A DNA stretch of 64,000 bases from Paracoccaceae bacterium. GTDB lineage: Bacteria > Pseudomonadota > Alphaproteobacteria > Rhodobacterales > Rhodobacteraceae. Shown one piece after another: positions 61,080 to 64,000 of this stretch. The notes under the pieces are model-generated. The model did not search any database. It was not told the DNA's origin and saw only the letters and a list, made by a program, of their open reading frames with translations. A program made the position numbers and the translations under genes. Location: positions 81,773-145,772 of the forward strand of contig JAIXZY010000035.1 in NCBI GenBank assembly GCA_027489355.1. Reading direction: 5' to 3'. How positions within the stretch are numbered: position 1 is the first letter of the stretch; every line of letters starts with the position of its first letter.

Positions 61080-61548
61080 GCTCTTCCCCAGCGAAACTGC
61101 CCTCGTCGCGCAATTCTACCGCGAGGCGCCCGACTATTGGCTGATGGCCGAGGGCCGCTGCAACCCCGAGGCGCAGGCGCAGGACTTCTTCACGGACGCC
61201 CCTCCGAACTGCGACCCCGCCGCCAGCGACCGGCTGGGCCTGTTCCTGAACCACCGCCTGTCGGGCGTCGCCGAAGTCTCATACGGTTTTCCCGAACCCA
61301 GCGCCGCCTACATCGGCCTCATGCTCCTTGGCCCCTGGGCGCAGGGCGCGGGCCACGGTCGGGCCTTCCTGCGGCACGCCGAGACCCTGGCCCGCGCCCG
61401 GCATGCGCACCGCCTCTACCTCGCCGTCCTCGACGCCAATCCGCGCGGCCGGTCGTTCTGGGAACGCGAGGGCTTTCGCCCCACCGGCATCCGCCGCCAG
61501 GACGGCACGACGGGTCACTGGATCGAACGTCTGGTCAAGGACCTGTAG
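61066..61548 (+). CDS. GNAT-family N-acetyltransferase
   Basis: 160 residues. Acetyl-CoA-binding region LMLLGPWAQGAGHGRAFLRH with the Q/RxxGxG/A motif, and YLAVLDANPRGRSFWEREGF near the end. Transfers an acetyl group to an unknown amine. Its 3' end overlaps the convergent EamA gene by 34 bases. Confidence 0.85.
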   Translation: MRIRELFPSETALVAQFYREAPDYWLMAEGRCNPEAQAQDFFTDAPPNCDPAASDRLGLFLNHRLSGVAEVSYGFPEPSAAYIGLMLLGPWAQGAGHGRAFLRHAETLARARHAHRLYLAVLDANPRGRSFWEREGFRPTGIRRQDGTTGHWIERLVKDL

Positions 61549-62366
61549 GGAAGGCTCGCCAGCGCAACGCCGCCCAGCACAGGCACCACCGCCAGCCAGA
61601 AGCGCAGGCCCGGCAGTTCCGCCAGCAGCGCCGCCCCACCCAGCGCCGCCAGGACCGGCACGGTCAGCTGCGCCACCGCCGCCCGCGCCGCGCCAAGCTG
61701 TGGCAGCACCCGGTACCACAGCGCATATCCCAGGCCCGAGGTCACCGCTCCCGACACCGCAGCAAGCAGGACGCCCTGATGGTCCGGCATCCGAACGCTG
61801 GCGACCAGCCCCAGTGGAACCACGACCGGCACCGACAGAAGAAAATTCCATGCAGTCGCGGCCAAGGGATCCTTGGCGCCCCGTCCCGACAAAGAGTAGG
61901 CCCCCCAGCCGATACCCGCAGCAGCCATCAACGCCAAGAGGACCAGCCCCGCCGCCCCGGGTGCCGCAATGCTTGCCAACCCCGCCAGAGCAACGGCCGC
62001 TCCCGCCCAGCGCCGCACCGGGATCGCTTCGCGCGCCCACAGAGCGCCAGCGAACATTGTCACCTGCACCGTTCCGAACAGCACAAGCGCGCCCGTCGCC
62101 GCATCAAGCCCCCGATAGGCCAGCGAGAACCCAAGCAGATAGGTCGACAGCCCCGCAACCCCAGCGATCCGCCCCCGCGCTCCGGGCCAGGCGGGTCCGC
62201 CGCGCTGCCACAGGACCAGCGCCGCCAGCACCAGCGCCCCGGCAACGACGCGGATCATTGCGAACTCCACCGCCCCGATGTGACCCGGACCGACCGCCCA
62301 CCGGTTCAGCACCGAATTGGCCGCGAAGGCCAGCATGGTCACGGTGGTCAGCAGAAACAGGCGCAT
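61515..62366 (-). CDS. EamA-family (DMT) membrane transporter
   Basis: 283 residues from the ATG at 62366 (MRLFLLTTVTMLAFAANSVL); an ATG three codons upstream is equally possible. About ten helices. Between its start and groEL lie a 20-bp palindrome and the groEL terminator. Substrate unknown. Confidence 0.75.
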   Translation of the reverse strand: MRLFLLTTVTMLAFAANSVLNRWAVGPGHIGAVEFAMIRVVAGALVLAALVLWQRGGPAWPGARGRIAGVAGLSTYLLGFSLAYRGLDAATGALVLFGTVQVTMFAGALWAREAIPVRRWAGAAVALAGLASIAAPGAAGLVLLALMAAAGIGWGAYSLSGRGAKDPLAATAWNFLLSVPVVVPLGLVASVRMPDHQGVLLAAVSGAVTSGLGYALWYRVLPQLGAARAAVAQLTVPVLAALGGAALLAELPGLRFWLAVVPVLGGVALASLPYRSLTRRSIQ

Positions 62367-62407
62367 GGAAGCCATGTTGCGCCCGCGGTCCTGAAGCGCA
62401 AGCGTAA

Positions 62408-62427
62408 GGTGGGCGATATCGCCCACC
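62408..62427. repeat. REP-like palindrome
   Basis: GGTGGGCGATATCGCCCACC, a perfect 20-bp palindrome, extended to 28 bp as GTA-x-...-x-TAC with one mismatch pair on each side. It lies between the EamA gene and the groEL terminator. Similar GGTGGGC...GCCCACC palindromes are, from memory, frequent in intergenic DNA of Rhodobacterales. Confidence 0.4.
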
Positions 62428-62440
62428 CTACGCCCATGAA

Positions 62441-62464
62441 AAAGGGCGCCCGAAGGCGCCCTTT
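62441..62464 (-). terminator. Terminator of the groEL transcript
   Basis: A 10-bp stem (AAAGGGCGCC / GGCGCCCTTT) with a UUCG loop on the minus strand, followed by TTTTTCATGG. It is 24 bases past the groEL stop codon. Confidence 0.85.
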
Positions 62465-62488
62465 CGATGCTTTGGATCGCGCGATGGA

Positions 62489-64000
<1,512 letters not shown>

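Overview
The window is GC-rich chromosomal DNA from an alphaproteobacterium, most likely of the Rhodobacteraceae/Paracoccaceae. The evidence is the hsp20-DUF1150 pair, a bifunctional ATP sulfurylase/APS kinase, the gene order gpmI-envC-ctpA-rppH, and promoter motifs of the alphaproteobacterial general stress sigma factor EcfG. No rRNA, tRNA, CRISPR array, insertion sequence or prophage was recognised. Start codons were moved inward where a ribosome binding site, signal peptide or family alignment favoured it.

Region 1 (1-22.4 kb) is accessory catabolism and uptake. It holds a flavin hydroxylase of the HpaB family, an MFS carrier and a split oligopeptide-type ABC transporter (binding protein at 3.4 kb; permeases and a fused double ATPase at 7.5-11.2 kb). 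It also holds a hydroxyproline-epimerase-like protein, a DapB-like amine/amino-acid dehydrogenase, and three FAD amine or amino-acid oxidases. A PotABCD-type polyamine importer is encoded head to tail with a cupin, a PuuB-like oxidase, an EamA exporter and a monoamine-oxidase-like protein. A PuuR-like HTH-cupin repressor with its own palindrome lies at the end of that operon. Together these suggest import and oxidative deamination of amines or modified amino acids.

Region 2 (22.6-40.4 kb) is a stress and DNA-repair island. It encodes 3-methyladenine glycosylase, an orphan EcfG-like sigma factor, a YciE-type ferritin-like protein, an SDR, two Ku proteins, a PE-LIG-POL LigD, a ligase-associated exonuclease with a second ATP-dependent ligase, a DUF2934-LLM-TreZ operon, and several tiny unknown proteins. 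Ten transcription units here carry an EcfG-type promoter, GGAAC-N16/17-NGTT or close to it, 26-78 bases before the start codon. Both NHEJ units are included, and an eleventh copy lies at 53.5 kb. A sugar-acid pair (FAH-family protein and UxaA-type dehydratase) is embedded in the island.

Region 3 (40.3-64 kb) is mostly core metabolism: leuD and leuC separated by a glycosyltransferase, a SOUL protein, a decayed pseudogene, tandem EamA exporters, gpmI-envC-ctpA-rppH, the sulfate-activating enzyme, cytochrome b561, hsp20-DUF1150 behind a heat-shock-type promoter, purE-purK, a nudix-gre-GNAT operon, and the 3' part of groEL running off the right edge.
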